Source: Massilia sp. NR 4-1
Lineage (GTDB): Bacteria; Pseudomonadota; Gammaproteobacteria; Burkholderiales; Burkholderiaceae_D
Direction of reading: 5' to 3'
Assembly (NCBI RefSeq): GCF_001191005.1
Contig: NZ_CP012201.1
Span: forward strand, 930,001 to 994,000
DNA length: 64,000 bases
A model generated the notes under the pieces. The model saw nothing but the letters and a program-made list of their open reading frames with translations, was not told where the DNA came from and ran no database searches. Every line of letters starts with the position of its first letter. The stretch's first letter is position 1. Shown here in pieces: positions 41,086-50,383 of the stretch. Both the position numbers and the translations under genes were made by a program.

Positions 41086-42120
41086 ATGGCGGAAAACATA
41101 GTGAAAACTTCCATGACCATGATCCAGGCGCTGCGTTCGGCGATGGATGTGATGATGGAGAAGGACGACAACGTCGTGGTCTTCGGCCAGGACGTGGGCT
41201 ACTTTGGCGGCGTGTTCCGCTGCACCGAGGGCCTGCAAAAGAAATACGGCAAATCGCGCGTGTTCGATACGCCGATTTCCGAAGGCGGCATCGTCGGCGT
41301 GGCAATCGGCATGGGTGCATATGGCCTGCGGCCATGCATCGAAATCCAGTTTGCCGATTACATCTATCCGGCTTACGACCAGATCGTGTCCGAGGCGGCG
41401 CGCCTGCGCTACCGTTCGGCCGGCGACTTTACCGCGCCGATCACCATCCGCACGCCGTGCGGCGGCGGCATCTACGGCGGCCAGACCCACAGCCAAAGCC
41501 CGGAGGCCGTTTTCGCCCACGTATGCGGCTTGCGCACCGTGATGCCTTCGAATCCTTACGACGCCAAGGGCCTGCTGATTTCCTCGATCGAAAACGACGA
41601 TCCGGTGATCTTCCTCGAACCGAAGCGCCTGTACAACGGCCCATTCGACGGCCACCATGACAAACCGGTGGTGCCATGGTCGCAGAACCCGCTGGGGGAA
41701 GTGCCTGAAGGCTATTACACCGTCCCGCTGGACAAGGCAGCCATTTTCCGGCCGGGCAAGCAGCTCACCGTGCTCGCATACGGCACCATGGTGTGGGTAA
41801 GCGAGGCGGCGGCGCGCGAGACCGGCATCGACGCCGAGATCATCGACCTGCGCAGCCTTTGGCCGCTGGACCTGGAGACGATCGTCGAGTCGGTCAAGAA
41901 AACCCGCCGCTGCGTGGTGGTGCACGAGGCCACCCGCACCTGCGGTTTCGGGGCCGAGCTGGTGTCGCTGGTGCAGGAGCATTGCTTCTACCATCTGGAA
42001 GCGCCGATTGAACGCGTAACGGGTTGGGATACGCCTTACCCGCATGCGCAGGAATGGGCGTATTTCCCGGGGCCTGCGCGTGTTGGCGCAGCGTTCAAAC
42101 GTGCGGTGGAGGCAGAATAA
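41086..42120 (+). CDS. bkdA2: 2-oxoisovalerate dehydrogenase E1 beta subunit
   Basis: A 344-residue E1 beta subunit, paired with the gene upstream. Typical features are SMTMIQALRSAMDVMMEKDD at the start, GQDVGYFGGVFRCTEGLQKK, the FADYIYPAYDQIVSEAARLR region and the transketolase C-terminal domain (DLRSLWPLDLETIVESVKKT, then HEATRTCGFG). The next gene starts two bases on. Confidence 0.96.
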   Translation: MAENIVKTSMTMIQALRSAMDVMMEKDDNVVVFGQDVGYFGGVFRCTEGLQKKYGKSRVFDTPISEGGIVGVAIGMGAYGLRPCIEIQFADYIYPAYDQIVSEAARLRYRSAGDFTAPITIRTPCGGGIYGGQTHSQSPEAVFAHVCGLRTVMPSNPYDAKGLLISSIENDDPVIFLEPKRLYNGPFDGHHDKPVVPWSQNPLGEVPEGYYTVPLDKAAIFRPGKQLTVLAYGTMVWVSEAAARETGIDAEIIDLRSLWPLDLETIVESVKKTRRCVVVHEATRTCGFGAELVSLVQEHCFYHLEAPIERVTGWDTPYPHAQEWAYFPGPARVGAAFKRAVEAE

Positions 42121-42122
42121 AG

Positions 42123-43451
42123 ATGGGTATTCACGTCATCAAGATGCCTGACATTGGCGAGGGCATTGCAGAAGTTGAACTGGTTATGTGGCATGTCAAG
42201 GTGGGCGACGCAGTTACCGAGGATATGATCCTGGCGGACGTCATGACCGACAAGGCCACCATTGAGATTCCGTCGCCGGTCCACGGTACCGTGGCCATGC
42301 TCGGCGGCGCGGCCGGCCAGGTGATGGCCGTGGGGGCGGACCTGATCCATATTGAAGTGGAGGGTGCTGGCAACCTGAAACCGCAATCCGCTGCTGCCGT
42401 TGCCGCTGCCGCACCGGCTCCTGCTGCGGCCCCGGCTCCCGCTGCGGCACCGGTAGCCCCCGTAGCGCCTCCCGCCGTCGACAAACCCGCAGCCGCGCCT
42501 GCCGCAGCCAAGTCCGCAGCGGCGCCCGCTGCCGCCACGCCTGCGGCGTCCACCCGCGTGGCGCGCGAAGCCGGCGAACGTCCGCTTGCTTCGCCGGCCG
42601 TGCGCAAGCGCGCATGGGATATGGGCGTTGAACTGCAGTTCGTGCATGGCAGCGGTCCCGCCGGCCGCATCCTGCACTCGGACCTCGACTCGTATGTCGC
42701 GCGCGGCGTGCAGGACGCACCATCCGCCGGCCCTAGCGGCTACCGCGAGAACCATACGGAACAGACCATTCCGCTGATCGGCCTGCGCCGCAAGATCGCG
42801 CAGAAGATGCAGGAATCGAAGCGCCGCATCCCGCACTTCTCCTACGTTGAGGAAATCGACGTGACGGAGCTTGAGAGCCTGCGTGCGCGCATGAACGAGC
42901 AGTGGGGCAAGGAGCGCGGCAAGCTGACCGTGCTGCCGCTGCTGGCGCGCGCCCTGGTTGTCGCGCTGCGCCAGTTCCCGCAGATGAACGCGCGCTTCGA
43001 TGACGACGCCGGCGTCGTTACGCAATACGGCGCCGTCCATCTTGGCGTTGCCACCCAGACCGACGCCGGCCTGATGGTGTCGGTGATGCGCCATGCCGAG
43101 GCACTCGACCTGTGGTCGTGCGCCACGGAGATCGGACGCCTGGCCGATGCCGCGCGCACCGGCAAGGCCACGCGCGACGAGCTGTCCGGATCGACGATCA
43201 CCATCTCCAGCCTGGGCGCCTTGGGCGGCATCGTCACGACGCCTGTGATCAACCATCCCGAAGTGGCCATCATCGGCGTCAACAAGATCGTGGAGCGGCC
43301 CATGGTGCGCCAGGGCGGGCTGGTAGTGCGCAAGATGATGAACCTCTCGTCCTCGTTCGACCACCGCGTGGTCGACGGCATGCATGCGGCCCAGTTTGTG
43401 CAAGCGATCCGCGCCTTGCTGGAATGTCCTGCGATGCTATTTGTGGAGTAA
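42123..43451 (+). CDS. bkdB: Dihydrolipoyl acyltransferase E2 of the branched-chain complex
   Basis: A 442-residue E2. Residues 1-80 are one lipoyl domain with the lipoyl Lys in MTDKATIEI (near 43). A long Ala/Pro linker (90-150) follows, then the E3-binding domain (ASPAVRKRAWDMGVELQFVH), and the catalytic domain with the active-site SFDHRVVDGM (His and Asp). The acyl group made by E1 is moved to CoA here. The start at 42123 follows bkdA2 directly. Confidence 0.96.
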   Translation: MGIHVIKMPDIGEGIAEVELVMWHVKVGDAVTEDMILADVMTDKATIEIPSPVHGTVAMLGGAAGQVMAVGADLIHIEVEGAGNLKPQSAAAVAAAAPAPAAAPAPAAAPVAPVAPPAVDKPAAAPAAAKSAAAPAAATPAASTRVAREAGERPLASPAVRKRAWDMGVELQFVHGSGPAGRILHSDLDSYVARGVQDAPSAGPSGYRENHTEQTIPLIGLRRKIAQKMQESKRRIPHFSYVEEIDVTELESLRARMNEQWGKERGKLTVLPLLARALVVALRQFPQMNARFDDDAGVVTQYGAVHLGVATQTDAGLMVSVMRHAEALDLWSCATEIGRLADAARTGKATRDELSGSTITISSLGALGGIVTTPVINHPEVAIIGVNKIVERPMVRQGGLVVRKMMNLSSSFDHRVVDGMHAAQFVQAIRALLECPAMLFVE

Positions 43452-43454
43452 TCG

Positions 43455-44852
43455 ATGAACCAACACACCACTACGCTGCTGGTGATCGGCGGCGGTCCCG
43501 GCGGCTATATCGCGGCCATCCGCGCCGGCCAGCTTGGCATACCCACCACGCTGATCGAAACCGCTGAACTGGGCGGCACCTGCCTGAATGTCGGCTGCAT
43601 CCCCTCGAAGGCGCTGATCCACGCGGCGGAAGAGTTTGAAAAAGCCAGTCATTTCGCGGGCGGCTCGGCGCTCGGCATTTCGGTGCAGGCGCCGCGCATC
43701 GACATCGGCCAGACCGTGCTGTGGAAGGATGGCATCGTCAGCCGCCTGACCGGCGGCGTGGCGGCACTGTTGAAGAAAAGCGGCGTGCATGTCGTCAAGG
43801 GCTGGGCCAATATCGTCGATGGCAAGACCGTCGAAGTGATACGCGACGGTGAAACCCCGCAGCGCATCGGCTGCCAGCACCTGCTGCTGGCCACCGGTTC
43901 GCATGCTACCGAATTGCCCTTCATGCCGTTCGGCGGACCGGTGATCAGCGCAACGGAAGCGCTGTCGCCGAAGACCGTGCCGGACAAGCTGGTGGTGGTG
44001 GGCGCGGGTTATATCGGCCTTGAACTCGGTATTACCTATGCCAAGCTGGGGGCGCAGGTGCATGTGGTGGAGGCGCAGGAGCGCATCCTGCCGGCCTACG
44101 ATGCGGACTTGACCCGTCCGGTGGCCATTGCGCTCAAGGGACTGGGCGTAGAAACCCACCTTGGCTGCTCGGTGCTCGGCTTGGATGAGAAGGGCAGTGC
44201 GGTGCGCATCAAGTATGCCGCCGGCGAAGAATCGGCGTTGGCTGCGGACCAGGTGCTGGTCGCCGTTGGACGGCGCCCGAACACGCGCGGCTTCGGCCTG
44301 GAAAAGCTGCGTATCGATATGGATGGCCACTTCGTCAAGGTCGACGACCAGTGCCGCACTTCGATGCGCGATGTGTGGGCCATTGGCGATGTGACCGGCG
44401 AACCGATGCTGGCGCACCGCGCCATGGCGCAAGGCGAGATGGTGGCCGAGATCATCAGCGGCAAGCGTCGCCACTTCACCCCTGCGGCCATTGCGGCAGT
44501 GTGCTTTACCGATCCGGAAGTGGTGGTGGTCGGCCTCACGCCGCAGCAGGCGCGCGCGCAGGGCATCGCCTGCATCGACGCCATGTTCCCGTTCGCCGCC
44601 AACGGGCGCGCCATGTCGCTCGAATCGAAGGATGGTTTCGTGCGGGTGGTGGCGCGCAGCGACAATCATCTGATCATCGGCTGGCAGGCGGTCGGGAAGG
44701 CGGTGTCGGAATTGTCGGCCGCCTTTGGCCAGTCCATCGAGATGGGGGCGACGCTCGAAGATGTGGCAGGTACCATTCATGCGCATCCGACCCTGGGCGA
44801 GGCGATCCAGGAGGCAGCGCTGCGCGCCTTGGGTCATGCGCTGCATATTTGA
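43455..44852 (+). CDS. lpdV: Dihydrolipoyl dehydrogenase (E3)
   Basis: A 465-residue FAD flavoprotein that reoxidises the lipoyl group using NAD+. Visible are the FAD-binding GGGPGGYIAAI, the redox disulfide in GGTCLNVGCIPSK, the NAD-binding GAGYIGLELG, WAIGDVTGEPMLAHRA, and the catalytic His in HAHPTLGEAI. It ends the bkd operon, three bases after bkdB, and a strong terminator follows. Confidence 0.96.
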   Translation: MNQHTTTLLVIGGGPGGYIAAIRAGQLGIPTTLIETAELGGTCLNVGCIPSKALIHAAEEFEKASHFAGGSALGISVQAPRIDIGQTVLWKDGIVSRLTGGVAALLKKSGVHVVKGWANIVDGKTVEVIRDGETPQRIGCQHLLLATGSHATELPFMPFGGPVISATEALSPKTVPDKLVVVGAGYIGLELGITYAKLGAQVHVVEAQERILPAYDADLTRPVAIALKGLGVETHLGCSVLGLDEKGSAVRIKYAAGEESALAADQVLVAVGRRPNTRGFGLEKLRIDMDGHFVKVDDQCRTSMRDVWAIGDVTGEPMLAHRAMAQGEMVAEIISGKRRHFTPAAIAAVCFTDPEVVVVGLTPQQARAQGIACIDAMFPFAANGRAMSLESKDGFVRVVARSDNHLIIGWQAVGKAVSELSAAFGQSIEMGATLEDVAGTIHAHPTLGEAIQEAALRALGHALHI

Positions 44853-44951
44853 GCGATTGGCACATCCAACAACTGCTTGGGAGTGCCGTCGTTTGAATGG
44901 CGAAGGGCAGGGCGGACTATCCAGATACTGCACTCGGAAGTAAGACTTGCA

Positions 44952-44979
44952 AAGCCCCTGAATTTTCAGGGGCTTTTTT
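44952..44979 (+). terminator. Rho-independent terminator of the bkd operon
   Basis: An 11-bp stem (AAGCCCCTGAA/TTCAGGGGCTT) and a T run, 100 bases after lpdV and before the convergent gene ending at 45008, so it may serve both directions. Confidence 0.88.
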
Positions 44980-45007
44980 ACGTGGAAAGGCCCGCTGCTT
45001 GTCCCGT

Positions 45008-45892
45008 TTAGTCCGCAGGAGCGTATTTTCGCTCAAGGGCATCATACAGCTCCTTGCCGACTAAACGCTGCCTTTCCTCAAACGGCGCTACCAGCGACAA
45101 GTCTTCCGCCAGCTGGCCATTGTCACGCAGGTAGCGTAAAGCCTTTTGCATTCCATGCACGGCGCTCTGTAGCGTGGCATTGGCGTACAAGACGATCCCG
45201 TAACCGAGCTGCTCGAGGTCGGTGCGCGATAAGGTTGGCGTCTTCCCCCCGATGACGATATTGATAAGCTGCGGCGTTTTAAACAGCTGCGGCAGGCGCT
45301 TGATGTCCTCCAGAGTCTCTGTCGCTTCGATGAACAGGACGTCTGCGCCCGCCTCAATGTAACGATGGCCACGCTCGATGGCATCTTCAATGCCGTGCAC
45401 CGCGGCGGCGTCGCTGCGGGCGATAATCTGCACGTTCCGGTCCTCGCGCGCGTCCACTGCCGCATGTAACTTACCGATCATTTCGCTTGTGGAGATCACC
45501 GCTTTCCCGGCAAAGTGGCCGCATTTCTTTGGCATGACCTGGTCTTCGAGCTGAATGGCATCCGCGCCAGCGCGTTCAAGTGTTCGGATAGTGCGGGAAA
45601 CATTCACGGCATTGCCAAAGCCGGTATCGGCGTCAACGATAATCGGCAGAGTGGAGGCGTCCCGAACGCGCGCGGTATGCTCCGCCACTTCATGCAATCC
45701 GATGAAGCCAAGATCAGGCAAGCCAAGCGACATGTTTGAAATGCCGGCGCCCGTTAAATACAAGGCTTCATATCCGAGGTCTTCAACGATTCGCGCGCTG
45801 AGCGCATTGAAGGCTCCGGCGACAAGTATCCCTTTACGGTCCTGAACACGCTGCTGAAACGCGGCGCGGCGGGTGGCTGAAATTTGGCTCAT
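45008..45892 (-). CDS. Isocitrate lyase/PEP mutase family protein
   Basis: A 294-residue (beta/alpha)8 enzyme of the PEP mutase/isocitrate lyase superfamily. The metal-binding DADTGFGNAVNVSRTI, the LEDQVMPKKCGH active-site loop with the catalytic Cys, and IARSDA are present. Members cleave C-C bonds in 2-methylisocitrate, dimethylmalate or oxaloacetate; which one applies here cannot be decided. It is convergent with the bkd operon. Confidence 0.88.
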   Translation of the reverse strand: MSQISATRRAAFQQRVQDRKGILVAGAFNALSARIVEDLGYEALYLTGAGISNMSLGLPDLGFIGLHEVAEHTARVRDASTLPIIVDADTGFGNAVNVSRTIRTLERAGADAIQLEDQVMPKKCGHFAGKAVISTSEMIGKLHAAVDAREDRNVQIIARSDAAAVHGIEDAIERGHRYIEAGADVLFIEATETLEDIKRLPQLFKTPQLINIVIGGKTPTLSRTDLEQLGYGIVLYANATLQSAVHGMQKALRYLRDNGQLAEDLSLVAPFEERQRLVGKELYDALERKYAPAD

Positions 45893-46061
45893 AAATTCCT
45901 TTCTGTAAAAGCCTCTTTTTAAGCAGTTTTCGTGCCAGAGCGCAGTACTGTTTAAATTGTCTTAGTATTCAATGAGTTGAATTCTTGCGGGGGAGTAAAA
46001 ACGGGCCAGTCATATTTCACATAATGTTTCATGGTTTTCACTATGTTTCAAGTGAAACAGT
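45893..46061. other. Region upstream of the lyase gene and start of an accessory block
   Basis: AT-rich and without a gene; it should hold the promoter of the minus-strand lyase gene. The near-palindromic GTTTCAAGTGAAAC at 46046-46059 may be an operator. I looked here for the left end of the transposon-like block and found no convincing repeats. Confidence 0.35.
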
Positions 46062-46379
46062 GTGGATGCGAATAATGTCCAGCCCATCGCTTTGCGGATA
46101 TTTGAGAAGGCCATGCTCGGAACCGGGATTCCAGCGGCAGTATCATTGCGCGCTGGCGTGGTAACGGTCCTCATGAGGCTTGGGCAGATTCCGGCAGAAA
46201 AAGCGCGCATTTCGGTACGATCCAACACGGACTTGCCAGCTGAGGTTGGCGGTGACTTTAAGCGTCGTCCCCCAGTTCCTAAATACGTTCTTACGGAGCG
46301 TCCGGCGAGCGGGGGGGGAGGGGGAAGCAATAGAGAGGCTACAATTTTTGACGAACTCAGCGCACGGCGCCAATCGTGA
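46062..46379 (+). CDS. Doubtful small open frame
   Basis: A 105-codon frame (VDANNVQPIALRIFEKAMLG in the first part) with a GTG start and no clear ribosome-binding site. The later part is low-complexity (Gly-rich from a G run). It overlaps the end of the convergent gene by 23 bases. It may be decayed or non-coding. I list it because the 46062-46356 stretch has nothing else. Confidence 0.2.
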   Translation: MDANNVQPIALRIFEKAMLGTGIPAAVSLRAGVVTVLMRLGQIPAEKARISVRSNTDLPAEVGGDFKRRPPVPKYVLTERPASGGGGGSNREATIFDELSARRQS

Positions 46380-47673
46380 CCTGATCGATGTGAGCAAATA
46401 TCCCTTCCGTCTTTTCGAAATGTACTGCTTGTTTGGCCATTTCATCTGTCCACTTCTCGCCGTCAATTACGCGGTAAAGGCGTGTAGTTAAGCGGCAGTC
46501 GCGATTGGGGAGGCATATTCCAAAGATGCTCTTTGCATGTCGAAACTTGTTTTGTGCAACAAGCATATATTTTGCTAACTCCATATTGAGACGAGACTCA
46601 ACCTGTTCCAGTGCGATTCCTTCGGGTGGTTGCGGATATAAAAGCCAAAGATAATGTACGCGCGGATCGTCAAGGGATTCTGAAACTACACTCCAGAATG
46701 AAGATGTACTTTCGTTATATATGTCATGGAAGGCGCCTGCCAGAGCCTGTCTGCTGAGGCGGGACTCACCTGCTAAGAGACGAAATGCACCTTCATGATA
46801 AGAAATCGGCTTCTCAAACCCGATGACCATGCGACCTGCGGCATAGTCGTCTGCGATATCTTCGACCAGCTGATCAATAAGGTAGGACTTCTTCCAAAAA
46901 CGTATGCGAGAGCTTCGTTGATCACTGTCTAAATATGCAGCCCACATACCATCGTGAACTGTGCGTGCGCCGTCTTCTAACGGGAATATCGAGGTAGGAA
47001 CGAAAAACGGCCTATTTCCTGGTTGACTCGTCATATAGGCTGCGATCAGGTTTTCCTCCCCGTGAATCACCCAATCTTCCGAAGACAGTGCTTCGCGCTT
47101 ACGGACTAAATAGTCAATGAAATCCCTGGCCGTATCGAAGCTATCAAACATGGCATCCAACGCAGGAGTGCTTATTATATGTATAAAATCTTCACCTGAC
47201 CCAAAGCAGCCAACGGAAAAAAGCTCTTCTCCATCTTTGCATCTTGTATCGACGGTCAGACTCTTGCGCCCAGAAGTCGTCTCGCATATATCATCACAAC
47301 CATTTGCAACGGCTAACAGATGTATCCGCATTAGACTTGGATGCGGTAATTTCAAGGGCAATGGCGACGAAACTTTAGCGTCAACAAAAACTTTCTCGGG
47401 AAAGTTTTTGATGTGGTTGCGTGCTCCTCGTAGTTGACGCGCACTGGCAGAAACCGCATTTTTATACCAGCGTTTCCAATTAACTTTGACATCTGAATGA
47501 TCTCCAAAGTGATTTAGTTTATCGGAGATTATTATTATATCATTGCCAAAAACCACGAGAACATCGCAAAGTTCTTTTCCTAGTTCGTAGAACGGGTTTT
47601 CGTAGCTCCACATCGACAGAAAGGTTTTTCGAGAAAGATCGCTAAGTTTTTCTTCGGATTTGTTTAGACTCAT
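46357..47673 (-). CDS. Nuclease-like hypothetical protein
   Basis: A 438-residue protein. The N-terminal segment (WSYENPFYELGKELCDVLVV then FGNDIIIISDKLNHF) resembles a group of uncharacterised proteins with a restriction-endonuclease-like core: Glu, then D-x(n)-SDK as the PD-(D/E)xK-type motif. The following KRWYKNAVSASARQLRGARN is typical of the same group. The rest has no known motif. It begins an AT-rich minus-strand group of three. Nuclease activity is inference. Confidence 0.55.
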   Translation of the reverse strand: MSLNKSEEKLSDLSRKTFLSMWSYENPFYELGKELCDVLVVFGNDIIIISDKLNHFGDHSDVKVNWKRWYKNAVSASARQLRGARNHIKNFPEKVFVDAKVSSPLPLKLPHPSLMRIHLLAVANGCDDICETTSGRKSLTVDTRCKDGEELFSVGCFGSGEDFIHIISTPALDAMFDSFDTARDFIDYLVRKREALSSEDWVIHGEENLIAAYMTSQPGNRPFFVPTSIFPLEDGARTVHDGMWAAYLDSDQRSSRIRFWKKSYLIDQLVEDIADDYAAGRMVIGFEKPISYHEGAFRLLAGESRLSRQALAGAFHDIYNESTSSFWSVVSESLDDPRVHYLWLLYPQPPEGIALEQVESRLNMELAKYMLVAQNKFRHAKSIFGICLPNRDCRLTTRLYRVIDGEKWTDEMAKQAVHFEKTEGIFAHIDQVTIGAVR

Positions 47674-47747
47674 AGAAATTTCTCTAACTCAAATAGTTTT
47701 AATAACTATTTTATGGATTTCAGGTGATGATTTTTTAAAATACGCTT

Positions 47748-48893
47748 TTACAAGGACTTTATCCAATTTTCAAGCGATACCATAGCGATTTTTGTAAGAT
47801 CAGGATCATCTTTCGACAAATGCTGTGGCAGGATTCGAGAGAAGTTTGCGTAGGCGTCAATCGGTGATCGTTTCGGTAAGTGTGACACAAGCCAAGTGCT
47901 AACATCACACTTTAGTAATGTCATAAATAATACCAATCGAAGCGCTTCATCACTACGTAAAGAGTCATTCTCTAGCGTCGAAATCCAGAAATTAGGGAAC
48001 CATACCAGATAGAAAGGCACATTTATGTAGTCCCTATTTTTACCGTCGCCGTGAGCAATTTTATGACGTGCAGCGCGTAATCCCTCAATCTGCGATTCTA
48101 GGTTGCTTTTGATCGTACTTAAATCTGGTTTTATTATCTTAAAAATATTATCTATAAAGATATTATTTTTTGCGTGAAATGAAATATGATTTAATGATTT
48201 TTCCCAGAAGATATCTATAAAAATTTTCAAGCTAAGGTTTGCATGGCGAAGTGATGCTTCTGTGCTTGCGCGCGCGAGCAATGCCTTATCCGCATAATCG
48301 TAAATGGAATATGTTTCCCAGCATTTATTATACAATTTTATTGCAGAAAATAAATCATTATCGGAGCTAATAGATGGAAATCGATCGACATATCGGAGAT
48401 CGTTATGGCGAACTATCGCTTTGTGCGGATTTAAAATACTCCTGAATGCGTAATATTTTTCCAGCGAATGCATGAAGTAATACATTCCGTTGGTGAGTGT
48501 CACCTTGTGTTCATAACTTTCATCTGAATTTTTCTGGATTAATCTAAAGCACTCGAAATTTTCACTGGAAATATACCCAGGCAGAGAAGTCGGAGTGGAT
48601 GGGTTTGTAAAAAAATATGAGAACCTTAGCTTTTCGATAAGTTGATATGTTTCATAATCGACAGCTTGATCAAAGTAGTCGCCGCTGACGAACCCTTTTG
48701 CTTCTAAAACACAGCCTCCGCTATCAAATATGCCACTCGGCATTAGATTTTTACGTTTATGTTCAGCACCATATTTTTTTAATACGAAATTTTTTCCACT
48801 GATTTCGCTTTCAATTTCAATAAACGGGAGATAATATATAACTTCTCTTAATTTGTTATTGTTTTTATTAAGGCTTCCGCGATCTGTGACCAT
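47748..48893 (-). CDS. Hypothetical protein with HEPN-like C-terminus
   Basis: A 381-residue protein in strongly AT-rich DNA, unlike the rest of the chromosome. The second half is helical with SQIEGLRAARHKIAHGDGKN near residue 270, which resembles the RxxxxH motif of HEPN/ApeA-type helical domains (Arg-Ala-Ala-Arg-His..Ala-His). The N-terminal half is beta-rich. ApeA-like phage-defence proteins share this layout (beta N-terminus, HEPN C-terminus), so a similar role is a fair guess but unproven. Confidence 0.55.
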   Translation of the reverse strand: MVTDRGSLNKNNNKLREVIYYLPFIEIESEISGKNFVLKKYGAEHKRKNLMPSGIFDSGGCVLEAKGFVSGDYFDQAVDYETYQLIEKLRFSYFFTNPSTPTSLPGYISSENFECFRLIQKNSDESYEHKVTLTNGMYYFMHSLEKYYAFRSILNPHKAIVRHNDLRYVDRFPSISSDNDLFSAIKLYNKCWETYSIYDYADKALLARASTEASLRHANLSLKIFIDIFWEKSLNHISFHAKNNIFIDNIFKIIKPDLSTIKSNLESQIEGLRAARHKIAHGDGKNRDYINVPFYLVWFPNFWISTLENDSLRSDEALRLVLFMTLLKCDVSTWLVSHLPKRSPIDAYANFSRILPQHLSKDDPDLTKIAMVSLENWIKSL

Positions 48894-49138
48894 TGAGCTA
48901 TCCAGTATTTTAGTTCGTTCTTGGTCGCAATGTGCCTGTGGTGTATTTTAATGTTCTTCATCTGGAACATATTTTTCTATACACATCTGCTCGACTGCGT
49001 ACCTTCTTAGTATTCTGATCGCTGCCGTTAGCTATTCGTAAAATTCATCACTACCCATTCTCATAGGCGCTGCCCCCATTTGATGCGGCAGCGATGTCGA
49101 TACCGAGAGCCTACTCCGGTCCAAACCGATCTTTGGAA
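48894..49138. other. Intergenic spacer between accessory genes
   Basis: A 245-bp stretch without a gene; it should contain the promoter of the HEPN-like gene near 48894-48970. Codon-poor sequence with no repeats found. Confidence 0.35.
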
Positions 49139-50185
49139 TTACGCCGTGGCAGTACATTCTCCGAGACGTATTCCGTTACGAATCATGAATTCTTCCATAT
49201 CCGACCATCTAAAACACAAGTTTGAAATACTAATATTTTCTGCATCATGGTGATGCAACGTCTCGTTAAAATCTGGAAGTTCGCAGAGTGGCGTGAGATT
49301 TTCTTCCGCTTTAAATGCATGGATAGCTTCCACAATTTCATTGAGTTTTTCAGGATCCTTATCTACCAACTCTGCAATTTTCGCAATAAATTCGTTTAGA
49401 TCGAATGAATACATATGCAAGGTGTCAGCGCGTGTCTTTTCCTGCCATTTCTCAAAGCCAAATCCTTGAAGCGCATTCATTACTCTTTCATGAGTGGCTC
49501 CGCTGACAGTTTTATTCCAACCTAACTCTGCAACAACTGATAGAAACGTTTTACTAACTCCAGCATGACTTACGTTACTTCCTTCTTTAACTAGTAAAGT
49601 CCGTATCTTACTTGCTGTCCACATTGACGGGATCACTGAAATATTGCCAAATATTTTTTCGCGAAGATCTTCTCGAGGCGGTCTGCCCGACAAAAAATCA
49701 ACTAATGCTTGGAATTCGGCTGAATGCTTTCCCGATCCCGATTGATTTATCTGCAAAGGTCCAATGCCACTTGTGCCGAAATGCGGTGCAATAAATCGCA
49801 TACAAGCAGGTTCATAAAAGAGACTTTTACCTTCTTGTTTAAGCCAAAAAAACATCAAATCAAGCTGTGGATCTTTGTTAGGATTAAATTCGCGATATGT
49901 TTTAACGAGATGGGCTTGCAATATGGATAGCTGCCCCTCGATGTCAAATAGTTCGTTGGTGCCGTATGTGGTTTCCATCTGGGCCTGTAGACGCTCAATC
50001 ATCAAGAGCCCACTGCGTATGTCTCCGCTAAAACCTATATACAGGTTTTGATAAACTTTATGCAGCTTTCGCACGCAGTTGAAGTATCGCGGCTTCCGCG
50101 ATTTGTCTATATATTCGAAAGTTGCTTGAACGTCCGCAACGCATACCAATCCATTAAAAGCTGTAGCTCCAACAATCCATGTCAA
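49139..50185 (-). CDS. Proteasome-like Ntn-hydrolase family protein (second)
   Basis: A 348-residue protein with the proteasome beta-type start: Thr2 after Met (MTWIVGATAFNGLVCVADVQ), an acidic residue at the end of strand 2 (AD), the segment CVRKLHKVYQNLYIGFSGDI with GFSGD, the turn of this family, and GSGKHSAEFQALVDFL in the middle. Thr would become the nucleophile once Met is removed. The last 100 residues are extra. It has the same type of start as the island protein at 8480, though the two look only distantly related. It is divergent from the TniQ gene. Confidence 0.65.
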   Translation of the reverse strand: MTWIVGATAFNGLVCVADVQATFEYIDKSRKPRYFNCVRKLHKVYQNLYIGFSGDIRSGLLMIERLQAQMETTYGTNELFDIEGQLSILQAHLVKTYREFNPNKDPQLDLMFFWLKQEGKSLFYEPACMRFIAPHFGTSGIGPLQINQSGSGKHSAEFQALVDFLSGRPPREDLREKIFGNISVIPSMWTASKIRTLLVKEGSNVSHAGVSKTFLSVVAELGWNKTVSGATHERVMNALQGFGFEKWQEKTRADTLHMYSFDLNEFIAKIAELVDKDPEKLNEIVEAIHAFKAEENLTPLCELPDFNETLHHHDAENISISNLCFRWSDMEEFMIRNGIRLGECTATA

Positions 50186-50383
50186 TTGATCTCTCCCTCA
50201 GTAATAGTCCATACTTTTTGGCGTGTGCTGCATAAGATTTGTTCATTCAAAAATCTCAGCCCTTGGACCGAACCTGACCGCTGCCAGACAGGATAACACC
50301 TTGCTCGGTGGAAAAATGCGCGAAATCTCACAACGCGACAGGCGGCGAAATATTAGATGGATAGGGGCGAGTTTGGAGAGCTG

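Noticed and set aside
45940..46060. Left end of the Tn7-like block
   Set aside because: Words such as TATTCAATGAGTTGAATTC are too unlike the right-end repeats, and no regular spacing was found.
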